The translations under genes and the position numbers were made by a program. The notes under the pieces are model-generated. The model was not told the DNA's origin, did no database searches, and saw only the letters and a program-made list of their open reading frames with translations. Source: Amycolatopsis nigrescens CSC17Ta-90 (GTDB lineage Bacteria; Actinomycetota; Actinomycetes; Mycobacteriales; Pseudonocardiaceae). From it: 64,000 bases of DNA. Below are positions 50,710 through 59,987 of the stretch, one piece after another. Location of the stretch: positions 2,737,746-2,801,745 of the forward strand of contig NZ_ARVW01000001.1 in NCBI RefSeq assembly GCF_000384315.1, read 5' to 3'. How positions within the stretch are numbered: the stretch's first letter is position 1; each line of letters begins with the position of its first letter.

Positions 50710-51078
50710 GGGTGCCGTGGTGCCCACCATCCTAGCTACCGGTTCCGGGCAGCCTGAAAGAGGGCAGCGCAAAGAAGCAGTCTAGCCCGAAAGACGCACT
50801 CTGTCGAGGGGCGCTCCAGACGGGGCCCAGCTCGATCGCAACGTCTTCAGGTATGCCTCCCGGCTCGCTTTCTCCCGCATGAGTGCGGCCGTTGCCAGTA
50901 AGCGTGAACCCACGGCGCCCGTGAGTCAAGATGCCACGCCTTGCTCCCGCCGGTTGGCGCAGTGTTCCCGGCCTTGTGCATACAGTCACAAGGCCGGGTT
51001 ACCCCAATTGGCGGACAGCGCGGGGGCGTTGTCCCTGGTAGAGGCACTACCAGGGGGTAGTTCAGGGAGACGGGCCGG
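50710..51078. other. Spacer between the mce operon and rpoB
   Basis: Apart from the hairpin at 50967-50998 and the rpoB promoter, this 369-nt region shows no ORF with coding character. Further upstream rpoB promoters may lie here. Confidence 0.4.
50967..50998 (-). terminator. Terminator of the mce operon
   Basis: Perfect 12-bp arms (50967-50978 and 50987-50998) with an 8-nt loop lie about 80 nt after the last Mce-associated gene. Confidence 0.75.
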
Positions 51079-52167
51079 TCAGTTGCCCGGCGGGGGCGGC
51101 GAGCTCGCCGGCGGCTGCACGGCCGGCTGCGCGACGTGGTAGGCGTCCAGGTCGGAGACCTTCCACTTCCCGTCCTTGAGCTCGGCGGTCACCGAGAGCT
51201 GGGAGCCGCCGGCGGCCTTCTCGTTCTTGTCGGTGCGGATCGACGTCTGGTCGACGAACACCAGCACCTTGGCCCGGTCGCCGTCCAGCAGGATCACCGC
51301 GCTGCGGGTGACCTTGCAGGTCACCACCATCTTCTGCTCCGGGGCCAGCCGTTTGACCTCGGCGAACTCCTTGTTGTACTTGTCGCGGACCACGTCGGTG
51401 ACCAGCAGGTCGTTCGCCGCGTTCTCGGTCTTCGCGATGTTGTTGAAGTCATAGGAGAACAGGCTCTCCACCGCGGTGTTGACCTCTTGCTTCACCTGCG
51501 CGGTCTTCGCCATGTCGAGCAGCGCCGCGTTGCCGGTCGCGGAGTCCAGCTCGCCCTGTTCGATCTTGAAGTACACCGCCAGCCCTGCCAGCAGCACCGC
51601 CACCACGACCAGCACGCCGGCGATCGTGAGCAGTTTCTTCCTGGTCTTGGTGGCCGTGACCACCTCGGGCGAGCGCTCCTCCGGCTCGGCATCGGGGACG
51701 GTCTCGACCTCCGCCTCGGAGGCCGGTTTCCGGGCACCGCCGTCCTTGGCCTTGGCGCGTGGGCTCGGCTTGGCCTTCACCGCGGACTCTTCGGTGTCCT
51801 CTGTGGAGTCCTGCACGGAGTCCTCAATGGAATCCTGTGTGGACTTCCCCGGCAGGGTCTCCGGCTCGCCGGTCAGCGCGTCCACCCGCGTCGCGGCCCC
51901 AGTGTCCTCTGTGGCCGCTGTGTCCTCTGTGGCCTCGGCAGCCTCGGCAGCCTCGGTGGCCTCGGTGACCTCAGGAACCTCAGCCGCCTCAACGGTTTCC
52001 GGGCTGTCGATGACGGCATGGTCCTGAGGTGTCTCGGCGTCCTGCGGCCGCTCCGGCGTCGGCCTGGGCCGAGGGCTCGGCTTCGGGGTGCTGCTCGCCG
52101 GCTTGTGCAGGCCGGCCACCTTGGGGCGACGGACCGGCTGCGTTGGCTTGCGGCGGGAGGGGGGCAA
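51079..52167 (-). CDS. Mce-associated membrane protein with long acidic N-terminus
   Basis: TTG at 52165-52167 with GGAG upstream. Residues 1-175 are low complexity (Pro/Arg-rich, then Glu/Ala/Thr and Ser/Asp repeats), the transmembrane helix is at about 178-200 (LLTIAGVLVVVAVLLAGLAV). The external domain (VKQEVNTAVESLFSYDFNNI, VTCKVTRSAVILLDGDRAKV) has the NTF2-like pattern of Mas proteins found at the end of mce operons. Mas proteins are thought to stabilise Mce transporters. The tail is Pro-rich. Confidence 0.85.
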   Translation of the reverse strand: MPPSRRKPTQPVRRPKVAGLHKPASSTPKPSPRPRPTPERPQDAETPQDHAVIDSPETVEAAEVPEVTEATEAAEAAEATEDTAATEDTGAATRVDALTGEPETLPGKSTQDSIEDSVQDSTEDTEESAVKAKPSPRAKAKDGGARKPASEAEVETVPDAEPEERSPEVVTATKTRKKLLTIAGVLVVVAVLLAGLAVYFKIEQGELDSATGNAALLDMAKTAQVKQEVNTAVESLFSYDFNNIAKTENAANDLLVTDVVRDKYNKEFAEVKRLAPEQKMVVTCKVTRSAVILLDGDRAKVLVFVDQTSIRTDKNEKAAGGSQLSVTAELKDGKWKVSDLDAYHVAQPAVQPPASSPPPPGN

Positions 52168-52212
52168 CGTTGACTCCGTTCTGAGGTGACGCAGAGATCG
52201 GTGGTGCGGCGG

Positions 52213-52875
52213 CTATCCGGCGCTGACGACCGGCACCTGCTCGATGCCGGAGACCTTCCAGACCTGCGAACCGTTCTCGTCGATCCTGGACATGGTGACC
52301 TCCAGCCGCATCGGCTTGGTGCTGCTCTTGTCACCCTGCTTGACGTCCACCTGGATCGCGGCCAGGAACCGCGCCTTGCCCTCGTCCCCGTTCAGCTCGT
52401 CCACCGCGAGGTCCAGGATCTTCGTGGTCGCCACCGTCTTGGCCTCGGCCAGTGTCTTCTTGTTTGCCTCACGGCCGGCGTTGATCTGCTCGCCGATCTC
52501 CTTGGTCGCGGCCTTCACCTGCTGGTCGAAGAACTCGTCCGGCCGGTTGAAGTCCAGCTGGGTGAACGCGAGCACCGCCGCACTGCCGACTCGCACCACG
52601 TCCTCACGTTCGGCCGCCCGGTTCGCGTTGTCGTCCGCGGCGGCCACACCCCACAGCACCCCGAACAGCGCGGCCGCCAGGAAGGCCGCGGTGGCCAGCG
52701 CCGCGGCGCCGAAGACGAGCCGGCGCGGCATCGTCGTGTCCGGCACCTTGGGCTCGTCCGCGGTCTCTTCGGCGTGCTCTGCGCTCTCGGCAGCCTCGGT
52801 GGCGCCGGCGTCGGGTTCCACGGCGTCGGCCTCTTCGTCGACCGCCGGGGTCTCCTCCGCCTTGTCGGAACTCAT
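52213..52875 (-). CDS. Mce-associated membrane protein
   Basis: The 220-residue protein has an acidic N-terminal 48 residues, a transmembrane helix at about 52-77 and an external domain (FTQLDFNRPDEFFDQQVKAA, LEVTMSRIDENGSQVWKVSG) of the Mas type. It follows mceF after 58 nt and precedes the second Mas gene. Confidence 0.85.
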   Translation of the reverse strand: MSSDKAEETPAVDEEADAVEPDAGATEAAESAEHAEETADEPKVPDTTMPRRLVFGAAALATAAFLAAALFGVLWGVAAADDNANRAAEREDVVRVGSAAVLAFTQLDFNRPDEFFDQQVKAATKEIGEQINAGREANKKTLAEAKTVATTKILDLAVDELNGDEGKARFLAAIQVDVKQGDKSSTKPMRLEVTMSRIDENGSQVWKVSGIEQVPVVSAG

Positions 52876-52933
52876 AGGACTCCAGAGTAGGTAATGGTTG
52901 TCAGCTCGTTGTCAAGTGCACTGTCAAGAGCAC

Positions 52934-54211
52934 TCAGCCGGACAGGCCGAGCAGCCCGCGCAGCCCGTTCACGGTGAGCGCCGGGCCGCCGGCCACACCC
53001 GGCACCCCCCTGGACGCCCGGTTGGCCGCCAGCTCCTCGCTGTCCCGGTTCTTGTTCCGTTCCACGTCCTCCGGAGTCGGCAGCTGCGGGACCCCGTTGT
53101 ACGGCGCGTTCGCCGAGCCGCGGACGTTGATCGGGCTGCCCTTGGGCTCGGCACAGTACGCGTCCGCCTTGGCGTCCCGGTCGGCGACGTTCGCCGGGCC
53201 GTTGCCGCCGCGGTACTGGTCGTAGGGCAGGTAGCCCTTGGTGCACGGCGGCGGGTCGAACAGGTTCAGCGCCAGCCCGAGGTGCGCGGTCCCGTCGCCG
53301 GGCGCCACCGTCTGCCCGCCGACGCCGAGGATCGGGTAGGTGACCAGCGCCTGCTCCAGGCCGTCCTGCCGGGTGACCAGCAGGTTGGACGTGGTGAGCA
53401 GGTTCGCCAGCAGCGCGCCGAGGCCGGGCCCCGACTCCGCCAGCACCTCGCTGATCTGCCTGGACACCTGCGGGGTCACGTCGATGACCTTGCGAATGTC
53501 GCCGTCGGAGTTCTTCAGCGTCTCGGTCAGCTTGTTCAGGTCCTCGCTGAACGACTTGAGCGAGCCGGCCTCCGCGTTCTGCGTCTGCAGCACCTTGCCG
53601 CCCGAGTCGAGCAGCTGCACGGTCTGCGGCAGGTAATCCCTGGCGGTGCTGGTGAAGTCGCGCGCGGTGTCCATCAGCACCTGCAGGTCGTCGCCGGTGC
53701 CGGCGAAGGCGTTGTAGGACTCGTCGACCACGGTGCGCAGCGCGTCGGTGGGCACCGAGGAAGCCAGGCTGTCCAGGTCGCTGACCAGCTTGTCCGTGCT
53801 CACCGGGGTCTTGGTGCGGTCGACCGGGATCACCGCCCCGGCCTGCAGGGTCTCCCCGCCCTCGCGGACCGGGCGCAGGTCCACGTACTGCTCGCCGACC
53901 GCGGACCGGTTGGCGACCACGGCCTGCAGGTCCGCCGGCACCGGCGGGGCGTCCGGGTCGATGTCGAGCTGGGCCTCCAGCCCGGTCGAAGTGAGCTTCA
54001 GCGGACCGACCCGGCCGATGTTGTAGCCGCGGTAGGTCACCTCGGCGTTCTGGAAGATGCCACCGGACTCGGCCAGCTCGAGCCGGACCGAGTAGCCCTT
54101 GCTGCCGAACACCTCGCCGAGGCCGGCGAACCGGATCAGCGCGTACACGATCGCCACCACCGAGATGATCGCGAACGCGACCAGCTGGAACTTCGTCCTG
54201 CGCACCAGCAT
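52934..54211 (-). CDS. mceF: Mce family protein MceF
   Basis: Sixth MCE-domain protein of the operon, 425 residues. One N-terminal transmembrane helix (VAFAIISVVAIVYALI), then an MCE domain (YSVRLELAESGGIFQNAEVT, NIGRVGPLKL), a long helical region (residues about 150-290) and a C-terminal tail. Mce A-F assemble as a hetero-hexamer forming a lipid conduit. The ATG overlaps the mceE stop by one base. Confidence 0.93.
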   Translation of the reverse strand: MLVRRTKFQLVAFAIISVVAIVYALIRFAGLGEVFGSKGYSVRLELAESGGIFQNAEVTYRGYNIGRVGPLKLTSTGLEAQLDIDPDAPPVPADLQAVVANRSAVGEQYVDLRPVREGGETLQAGAVIPVDRTKTPVSTDKLVSDLDSLASSVPTDALRTVVDESYNAFAGTGDDLQVLMDTARDFTSTARDYLPQTVQLLDSGGKVLQTQNAEAGSLKSFSEDLNKLTETLKNSDGDIRKVIDVTPQVSRQISEVLAESGPGLGALLANLLTTSNLLVTRQDGLEQALVTYPILGVGGQTVAPGDGTAHLGLALNLFDPPPCTKGYLPYDQYRGGNGPANVADRDAKADAYCAEPKGSPINVRGSANAPYNGVPQLPTPEDVERNKNRDSEELAANRASRGVPGVAGGPALTVNGLRGLLGLSG

Positions 54212-55437
54212 CAGCCCGCACCTCCTGCCAGGACGTCGAAGATGCCCGCGGCACCAGCCTGCCGCGGTGGCCTGCCGCCGCCCTGGCCGCCCTGCGCCGA
54301 GGACGTCTGCTGGGTGCCTGCCTGCGGGGACTGCGGCAACGGCAGCGGCGGCGGCTGGTTCGGCTGCACGCCCTGCACCCCGCCGGTGAGGCCCTGCGGC
54401 AGGCCGAGCCCGTCCAGCGGGTTCTGCCTGCTGCGCCCCAGGTTCGCCAGGATCTCCCCCAGGTTCAGGTCGATCTTGCCGTACAGGTTGAAGTAGTCGC
54501 CCTGCACTCCTTCGATGGCGGCGTCGTTGAACGGGAAGGTGAACAGCACTTCCAGCGCCTTCGGCAGGTTCGCGCCGGCCTCACCGAGCTTCTGCAGGGT
54601 GGGCAGCAGCGCCTTGAGGTCGGCCACCAGATCGGCCTTGCTCTTGTTCACCGTGTCCGTGGCGACTCCGGAAAGCTCCTGCAGCGCCTGGAGCATCCGC
54701 ACCAGCTGGCCGCGCTGCTGCTCCAGCACGCCGAGACCGGGACCGAGGTTGTCGATCGCGTTCCCGATCTGCGCGGTCTGCCCGTTCAGCGTGGAGGTGA
54801 GCCGGTTCAGCCCGTCCAGCGCGCGGGTGATGTCGCTCGACTGCGCGTCCAGCGTGCTGACCAGTTTGTCCGCGTTGTTCAGCAGGTTCTTCAGCTCGGG
54901 CTCGTTGCCGGCGGTGGCGTTGTTCAGCTCCTTGGTGATGGTGTTCAGCTGCTCCACCCCGCCGCCGTTGAGCAGCATGGACAGCGCCCCGAGCACCTCT
55001 TCCACCTCGACGCTGCGGTTGGTCCGCGCGAGCGGGATGACCGCGCCGTTGCCGAGCTTGCCCTGCGCCTGGTCCGGGCCAGGCGTGGCCAGCTGGACGT
55101 ACTTCTCGCCGAGCAGGCTGGACTGCTTGACGTTGGCCAGCGCGTTGGCCGGCAGCTGGACGTCGCCGTTGACCCGGATCGTCACCTCCGCGTTCCAGCC
55201 GTCCGGGGTCAGCCCGATCTCCTCGACCCGGCCGATCGGCACCTCGTTCACCTTGACCCCGGACTGCGGCACCAGGTCGAGCACGTCCCGGAACTGCACC
55301 TTGATCGTGTACGGGTGGTCACCGAGCTCGGCGCCGCCGGGCAGCGGGATGTCGTAGATCCCGCTGAAGGAACTGCACCCGCCCAGCAGCACCGCACCGG
55401 CGGCGGCCAGCGCGGTCAGTTTCGCCGTGCGCCTCAT
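54211..55437 (-). CDS. mceE: Mce family lipoprotein MceE
   Basis: The 408-residue product has a lipobox LLGGC with Cys21, as expected for the E subunit (LprK/LprN type). The MCE domain follows (HPYTIKVQFRDVLDLVPQSG, VNEVPIGRVEEIGL). The C-terminal third is Gly/Pro/Gln-rich and disordered. The ATG overlaps the mceD stop by 4 nt. Confidence 0.94.
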   Translation of the reverse strand: MRRTAKLTALAAAGAVLLGGCSSFSGIYDIPLPGGAELGDHPYTIKVQFRDVLDLVPQSGVKVNEVPIGRVEEIGLTPDGWNAEVTIRVNGDVQLPANALANVKQSSLLGEKYVQLATPGPDQAQGKLGNGAVIPLARTNRSVEVEEVLGALSMLLNGGGVEQLNTITKELNNATAGNEPELKNLLNNADKLVSTLDAQSSDITRALDGLNRLTSTLNGQTAQIGNAIDNLGPGLGVLEQQRGQLVRMLQALQELSGVATDTVNKSKADLVADLKALLPTLQKLGEAGANLPKALEVLFTFPFNDAAIEGVQGDYFNLYGKIDLNLGEILANLGRSRQNPLDGLGLPQGLTGGVQGVQPNQPPPLPLPQSPQAGTQQTSSAQGGQGGGRPPRQAGAAGIFDVLAGGAG

Positions 55438-56630
55438 TTCGGTGCTCCCAACGCCGAGGGCGAACCGTAGAGGTCACCGACGATGGGCAGCGGCAGGGAG
55501 GGCAGCTTGCCGGTGTTGAACCCGTTGAGGATCTGCGCGATGGACGGGATCGGAACCAGTCCGTCCACCACCGGCGCCACCGTGGAGCAGATGTCGCCGA
55601 GTGCCTTGAGCGCCTCCGGCGCCTGCTTGAGCAGTCCGCAGACCATCGCCGCCGGCGGCTGGGTGAGCTCGTTCAGGATCGGCCTGGCGTCCAGCGTGCC
55701 GGACGAGGCGTTGTAGGTGTTCATCAGGTTGCCCAGTGCCAGCGGCGCCAGGTCCAGGGTCTCGGCGAGCGCGCCGCGCTGGTCCACCAGCACCTTGGTG
55801 ACGCTGGCCAGTTTGTCCACATTGGACTTCACCCGGTCCCGGTTGCGTTCGATGAAGCCCTGCACCGAGGTCAGCGTGGTGCCCAGCTGCTGCACCGTGG
55901 CCGACAGGTTGCCGCGCTCGCCGGCAAGGAAGTCGGAGACGTCGGCCAACTGGCGCTCGAACTGGCGCACCTGGCCGTCGCTGTTGGCCAGCGTGGTGGT
56001 GAAGTCGCCGAGGTTCTGGATGGTGGCGAACAGGTCGTCCTTGTTCCCGGACAACGTGCTCGCCGCCTGGCCGAGCCTGGTGATGGTGTCGTGCAGGGCC
56101 TGGCCGTTGCCGTCGAAGTTCTTCGCGGTGGTGTTGAGCAGGTCCGACAGCGAGCCGTTCTTGTTCGCCCCGTTTGGTCCGAGTGCCTCGCTGACCGTGG
56201 ACAGGCTCTTGTACAGGTCGTCGGTCTCCAGCGGGACCGCGGTGCGCTCGATCGGGATGGTCGCGCCGTCGGCGATCTTCGGCCCGCCCTTGTAGGCCGG
56301 CGCGAGCTGCACGTACCGGTCGCTGACCAGTGAAGGGGCCACGATGATCGCCTGCGCGTCGGCGGGCACGTCCACCGCGCGGTCGTACTCCAGTTCCACC
56401 TTCACCCGGTCGCCGAGCGGCTGGACCTTGGTGACGGTGCCCATCTCCACGCCGAGCATCCTGGCGCTGTTGCCCTCGTAGAGGCCGACCGTGCCGGTGA
56501 AGTAGGCGGTCAGGTGCTTGCGGCCGGGGTCCTTGAGCACCCACCACAGCCCGCCGGCCACCAGCAGGCCGAGCACGCACGCGATGGCCACGCCGCGGGC
56601 GAGGTTCTGGCCGAGCCGGGTGTCACTCAT
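55434..56630 (-). CDS. mceD: Mce family protein MceD
   Basis: ATG at 56628-56630 overlaps the mceC stop (ATGA) and gives MSDTRLGQNLARGVAIACVL and 398 residues. Transmembrane helix at about 12-30, MCE domain with YFTGTVGLYEGNSARMLGVE and MGTVTKVQPLGDRVKVELEY, then a long helical segment. It ends with an IVGDLYGSPSALGAP tail. Confidence 0.93.
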   Translation of the reverse strand: MSDTRLGQNLARGVAIACVLGLLVAGGLWWVLKDPGRKHLTAYFTGTVGLYEGNSARMLGVEMGTVTKVQPLGDRVKVELEYDRAVDVPADAQAIIVAPSLVSDRYVQLAPAYKGGPKIADGATIPIERTAVPLETDDLYKSLSTVSEALGPNGANKNGSLSDLLNTTAKNFDGNGQALHDTITRLGQAASTLSGNKDDLFATIQNLGDFTTTLANSDGQVRQFERQLADVSDFLAGERGNLSATVQQLGTTLTSVQGFIERNRDRVKSNVDKLASVTKVLVDQRGALAETLDLAPLALGNLMNTYNASSGTLDARPILNELTQPPAAMVCGLLKQAPEALKALGDICSTVAPVVDGLVPIPSIAQILNGFNTGKLPSLPLPIVGDLYGSPSALGAPK

Positions 56631-57613
56631 TTCTGGTAACACCCCTCTTCGTTGAGCGGGCCCACCGAAGGCAGCAGCAGGCCGCAGATGTAGTTGTCGA
56701 ACCAGCGGCCGTTGCCGATGGTGTTGTTGAACACCCGGACGAACGGGGCGAACTTCTTGATGCCCTCGCCCAGTGCGTCCTGGTTGCGCTGCAGCATGCC
56801 GGTCAGCTGGTCGAGCTGCGCCAGCACCGGATCCAGCTGCTTGTCGTTGTCGTCCACCAGTCCCTGCAGCTCGGTGGACAGCGTCCTGGCACCGTCCAGC
56901 AGGGCGGTGATCGCCTCCTTGCGCGCGGTCACCTCGGCCAGCAGCTTGTTGCCGTCCTGCAGCAGCTTGGTCACCTCCGCGTCGCGGTCCACCAGGGTCT
57001 GGCTGACCTGCTTGGTGTTCGCCAGCAGGCTGGACAGCTGGGTGTCGCGCTTGGAGATGGTGTCCGAAAGCTTCGACAGCCCGGACAGCGCGCCGCGCAG
57101 GTCCTCCGGGGTGTTGGCGAAGGTCTCGGAAAGCGTGTCGAAGCTCTTCGCCAGCTGGGTGGTGTCGATCTCGTCCACCGTGTTCGACAGGCCCTGGAAT
57201 GCCTCGATCACGTCGTAGGGCGCGGTGGTCCGCTCCCGCGGGATACCGGTGTCCGGGCTCAGCGTGGCCTGCCCCATCGGATCCAGCGAAAGGTACTTCT
57301 GGCCGAGCAGGGTCTTGATCTTGATCGCCGCGCTGGTCTTGTCGCCGAGCCAGGCGTCCTTGACCTTGAACGAAACCCGGACCTTGTCCCCGGCCAGCTC
57401 CACGTCGGTCACCTTGCCGACCTTGATCCCGGCGACCCGCACCTCGTCGTCGTCCTTGAGCCCGGCGGCCTCGGAGAAGTCCGCGGTGTAGGTGGTGCCC
57501 GCGCCGATCACCGGCAGGTTCTCCGAGTTCAGCGCGGCCACGATGCCGAGCACGATGGCGACCAGCCCGACCAGCGCGATCGGGACCGGGTTGCGTTGCT
57601 GGAAAGACTTCAC
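56627..57613 (-). CDS. mceC: Mce family protein MceC
   Basis: I chose the GTG at 57611-57613 overlapping the mceB stop (GTGA), giving MKSFQQRNPVPIALVGLVAI and 328 residues. The frame upstream lies inside mceB. The MCE domain shows TTYTADFSEAAGLKDDDEVR and VAGIKVGKVTDVELAGDKVR. The C-terminal NYICGLLLPSVGPLNEEG resembles other C subunits. Confidence 0.92.
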   Translation of the reverse strand: MKSFQQRNPVPIALVGLVAIVLGIVAALNSENLPVIGAGTTYTADFSEAAGLKDDDEVRVAGIKVGKVTDVELAGDKVRVSFKVKDAWLGDKTSAAIKIKTLLGQKYLSLDPMGQATLSPDTGIPRERTTAPYDVIEAFQGLSNTVDEIDTTQLAKSFDTLSETFANTPEDLRGALSGLSKLSDTISKRDTQLSSLLANTKQVSQTLVDRDAEVTKLLQDGNKLLAEVTARKEAITALLDGARTLSTELQGLVDDNDKQLDPVLAQLDQLTGMLQRNQDALGEGIKKFAPFVRVFNNTIGNGRWFDNYICGLLLPSVGPLNEEGCYQK

Positions 57614-58641
57614 CTCAAGCACCGCTCCCGGCTCGCCGGCATCAGCGGGATGTCGATCGGCTTGGTGATGATGCCGGGGATCGACACGCTGCCGCTGAGC
57701 TCGCACGCGTAGAAGTTGAACCACGAGCCGTAGTCCGCGGTCCTGGTCATTTTCTCCGCCTTCTCCGGCAGGAACTGGATGAAGTGCTCGACCACCGACT
57801 CGCTGTCGTTGAGGTTCTTGGTCAGCTTGCCGAGCGCGTCGATGTCCTGCTTCAACGGCTCGCGGACATCGGTGAGCAGCCCGGCGGTGGTGTTGGCCAG
57901 TCCGCCGAGCGACTCGATCGCGTCCCCGATCGGCTTGCGGTCCTCGGCAAGGCCGGAGACCAGCTGCTGCACCTTGACGATCAGGTCGGACAGCTGCGGA
58001 GTGCGTGCGTTGACCGTGTCCAGCACGCCGTTCAGGTTGTTGATCACCTGGCCGATCACCTGGTCCTTCTCGGCGATCGTGGTGGTCAGCGAAGCGGTGT
58101 GCGCGAGCAGGCTCTGCACCGTGCCGCCCTCGCCCTGCAGCACCTGGATCACCTCGTAGGACAGCTTGTTCACGTCCTCCGGGTTGAGCGCGCGGAACAG
58201 CGGCTTGAACCCGTTGAACAGCTCGGTCAGGTCCAGCGCCGGCTTGGTCCGCTCCAGCGGGATGTTCCCGCCGGCCGGCAGCACCTTGTTGATGTCGCCG
58301 GTGCCCTGGCCCAGCGACACGTAGCGCTGGCCGACCAGGTTCCGGAACTTGATCTGCGCGGTCACCCCGGCCGGCAGCTTGCGCCCGGAGTCCACCTCGA
58401 ACTCCACCTCGGCCTGGCGCCGGTCGACGATCCGCACGTCCTTGACCTGCCCGACCCTGACCCCGGCGATCCGCACGTCGTCGTTCGGCAGCAGCAGGGT
58501 GGCGTCGGTGAACCGCGCGGTATACGCGTTGGTGGCGCTGGTGTTGATGTTCGCGATGCTGATGCCGAGGATCGCGGTGAACAACACGGTGACCACCATG
58601 AAAATGGTCAGCTTGACCAGCGGTGCGACCAGTCCCCTCAC
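57610..58641 (-). CDS. mceB: Mce family protein MceB
   Basis: GTG at 58639-58641 overlaps the mceA stop. The 343 residues begin MRGLVAPLVKLTIFMVVTVL (membrane helix) and hold the MCE domain (NAYTARFTDATLLLPNDDVR, IAGVRVGQVKDVRIVDRRQA) and a conserved NFYACELSGSVSIPG near the end. Confidence 0.93.
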   Translation of the reverse strand: MRGLVAPLVKLTIFMVVTVLFTAILGISIANINTSATNAYTARFTDATLLLPNDDVRIAGVRVGQVKDVRIVDRRQAEVEFEVDSGRKLPAGVTAQIKFRNLVGQRYVSLGQGTGDINKVLPAGGNIPLERTKPALDLTELFNGFKPLFRALNPEDVNKLSYEVIQVLQGEGGTVQSLLAHTASLTTTIAEKDQVIGQVINNLNGVLDTVNARTPQLSDLIVKVQQLVSGLAEDRKPIGDAIESLGGLANTTAGLLTDVREPLKQDIDALGKLTKNLNDSESVVEHFIQFLPEKAEKMTRTADYGSWFNFYACELSGSVSIPGIITKPIDIPLMPASRERCLR

Positions 58642-59987
58642 TTGACCGTCACCTCCGCTCCCCGATACAGCGGCCCGACCAGCAGCCCGGTCCAGCCCGG
58701 CACCTCGGCCGGGTCGATGCCCACCTGCGGCCCGACCAGCTGAGCCAGCAGGCCGTGCTCGGCCGAGGTGTAGGCGGGATTACCGGACGGCGCGCCACCG
58801 CCGTTGTACCCGCCCACGTTGGCCGAGTTGTTCGCCGGGTTGAGCCCGTCGTTCATCGAGCGCGCGACCGGCGGCACCGAACTGCCGTCCTTCGGCCAAC
58901 CCTCCGGCGGCCCCTGCGGGAACGGCAACGGGAACTGCTGCATGTCGTAGCACCGCGGCCCGCGCTTGTCCTGGTACTGCGGATCGTCCACGCCCGGCTT
59001 GTACTGGCCGCGGTTCGCGGTCACCTCCAGGGTGGCGTGCAGACCCGGCTTGTCGGTGCCCTTGCCGAACACCACGTTCAGCTTGTCCACCAGCTCCGAC
59101 ATCTGGCCGAGGAAGCACGGGTACTCCGGCGAGTACTCCGCCAGCAGTTCGGCGGTCGGCCGCGCGGTGTCCGCCAATGCGATCAGGTTGCTCGAGTTGG
59201 CGTGCAGGAAGGACTGCAGGTCCTGCGACGCGCCGGTCAGGTCGCCGTAGAGGTTCTGCAGGTTGCCCCGCTGGTCGACCACCGTGCGGGTGGTCGTGGT
59301 CAGGTTGTCCAGGCTCTGCACCAGATCCGGCGCGGCCGCGTTCAGGTTGTCCGAGAACTTCGCCAGCTCGCGCAGGTTGGTCTGCAGCTGCGGCAGATGC
59401 GGGTTCAGCTCGCCGACGTACTGGCCAAGCTCGCTCAGCGTCTCCCCGAGCGGCTTGCCCCTGCCCTGCAGGGCGGTGGAGATCGCGGTCAGCGTGCTGG
59501 ACAGCTTCTGCGGCTGCACCGCCTGCAGCACCGGCATCAGATGCTCCAGCGCCTGGTCCAGCTCGACCGCGGGCATGGTGCGGTCCTGCGGGATCACGTC
59601 GCCCTGGCGCAGCGTGCGCCCGGACGCGCCGTCCGGGATCTCCAGCGAGACGAACCGCTCGCCGAACAGCGTCTTCGGCAGGAACCGCGCGGACACGTTC
59701 TCCGGGATCAGCTTCGCCGACTCCGGGTCCAGCGCCAGCGTCAGGTCGGCGCCGTCGACGGTCGCGGAGATGTTCTGCACCGAGCCGACGATCAGCCCGC
59801 GCACCTTGACGTCGGACTGCCGGATCAGCTGGTTGCCCACGTTGCCCGCCTTGAGCGTCACCGTGACGAACGAGCTGAACGACTTGTTGTACAGCGCGAT
59901 GCTCAGCGTCACCCCGCCCACCACGAAGACCACCAGCGCCAAGCCGAGCAACCGGCGGCGCAACGTGGCCAGCGCACCTCTGCTCAT
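58638..59987 (-). CDS. mceA: Mce family protein MceA
   Basis: ATG at 59985-59987 overlaps the yrbEB stop (ATGA); the longer open frame upstream lies inside yrbEB and is rejected. The 449-residue protein has a membrane helix at about 13-33, an MCE domain (FVTVTLKAGNVGNQLIRQSD, VRGLIVGSVQNISATVDGAD), long helices and a Pro/Asn/Gly-rich C-terminus. Confidence 0.93.
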   Translation of the reverse strand: MSRGALATLRRRLLGLALVVFVVGGVTLSIALYNKSFSSFVTVTLKAGNVGNQLIRQSDVKVRGLIVGSVQNISATVDGADLTLALDPESAKLIPENVSARFLPKTLFGERFVSLEIPDGASGRTLRQGDVIPQDRTMPAVELDQALEHLMPVLQAVQPQKLSSTLTAISTALQGRGKPLGETLSELGQYVGELNPHLPQLQTNLRELAKFSDNLNAAAPDLVQSLDNLTTTTRTVVDQRGNLQNLYGDLTGASQDLQSFLHANSSNLIALADTARPTAELLAEYSPEYPCFLGQMSELVDKLNVVFGKGTDKPGLHATLEVTANRGQYKPGVDDPQYQDKRGPRCYDMQQFPLPFPQGPPEGWPKDGSSVPPVARSMNDGLNPANNSANVGGYNGGGAPSGNPAYTSAEHGLLAQLVGPQVGIDPAEVPGWTGLLVGPLYRGAEVTVK

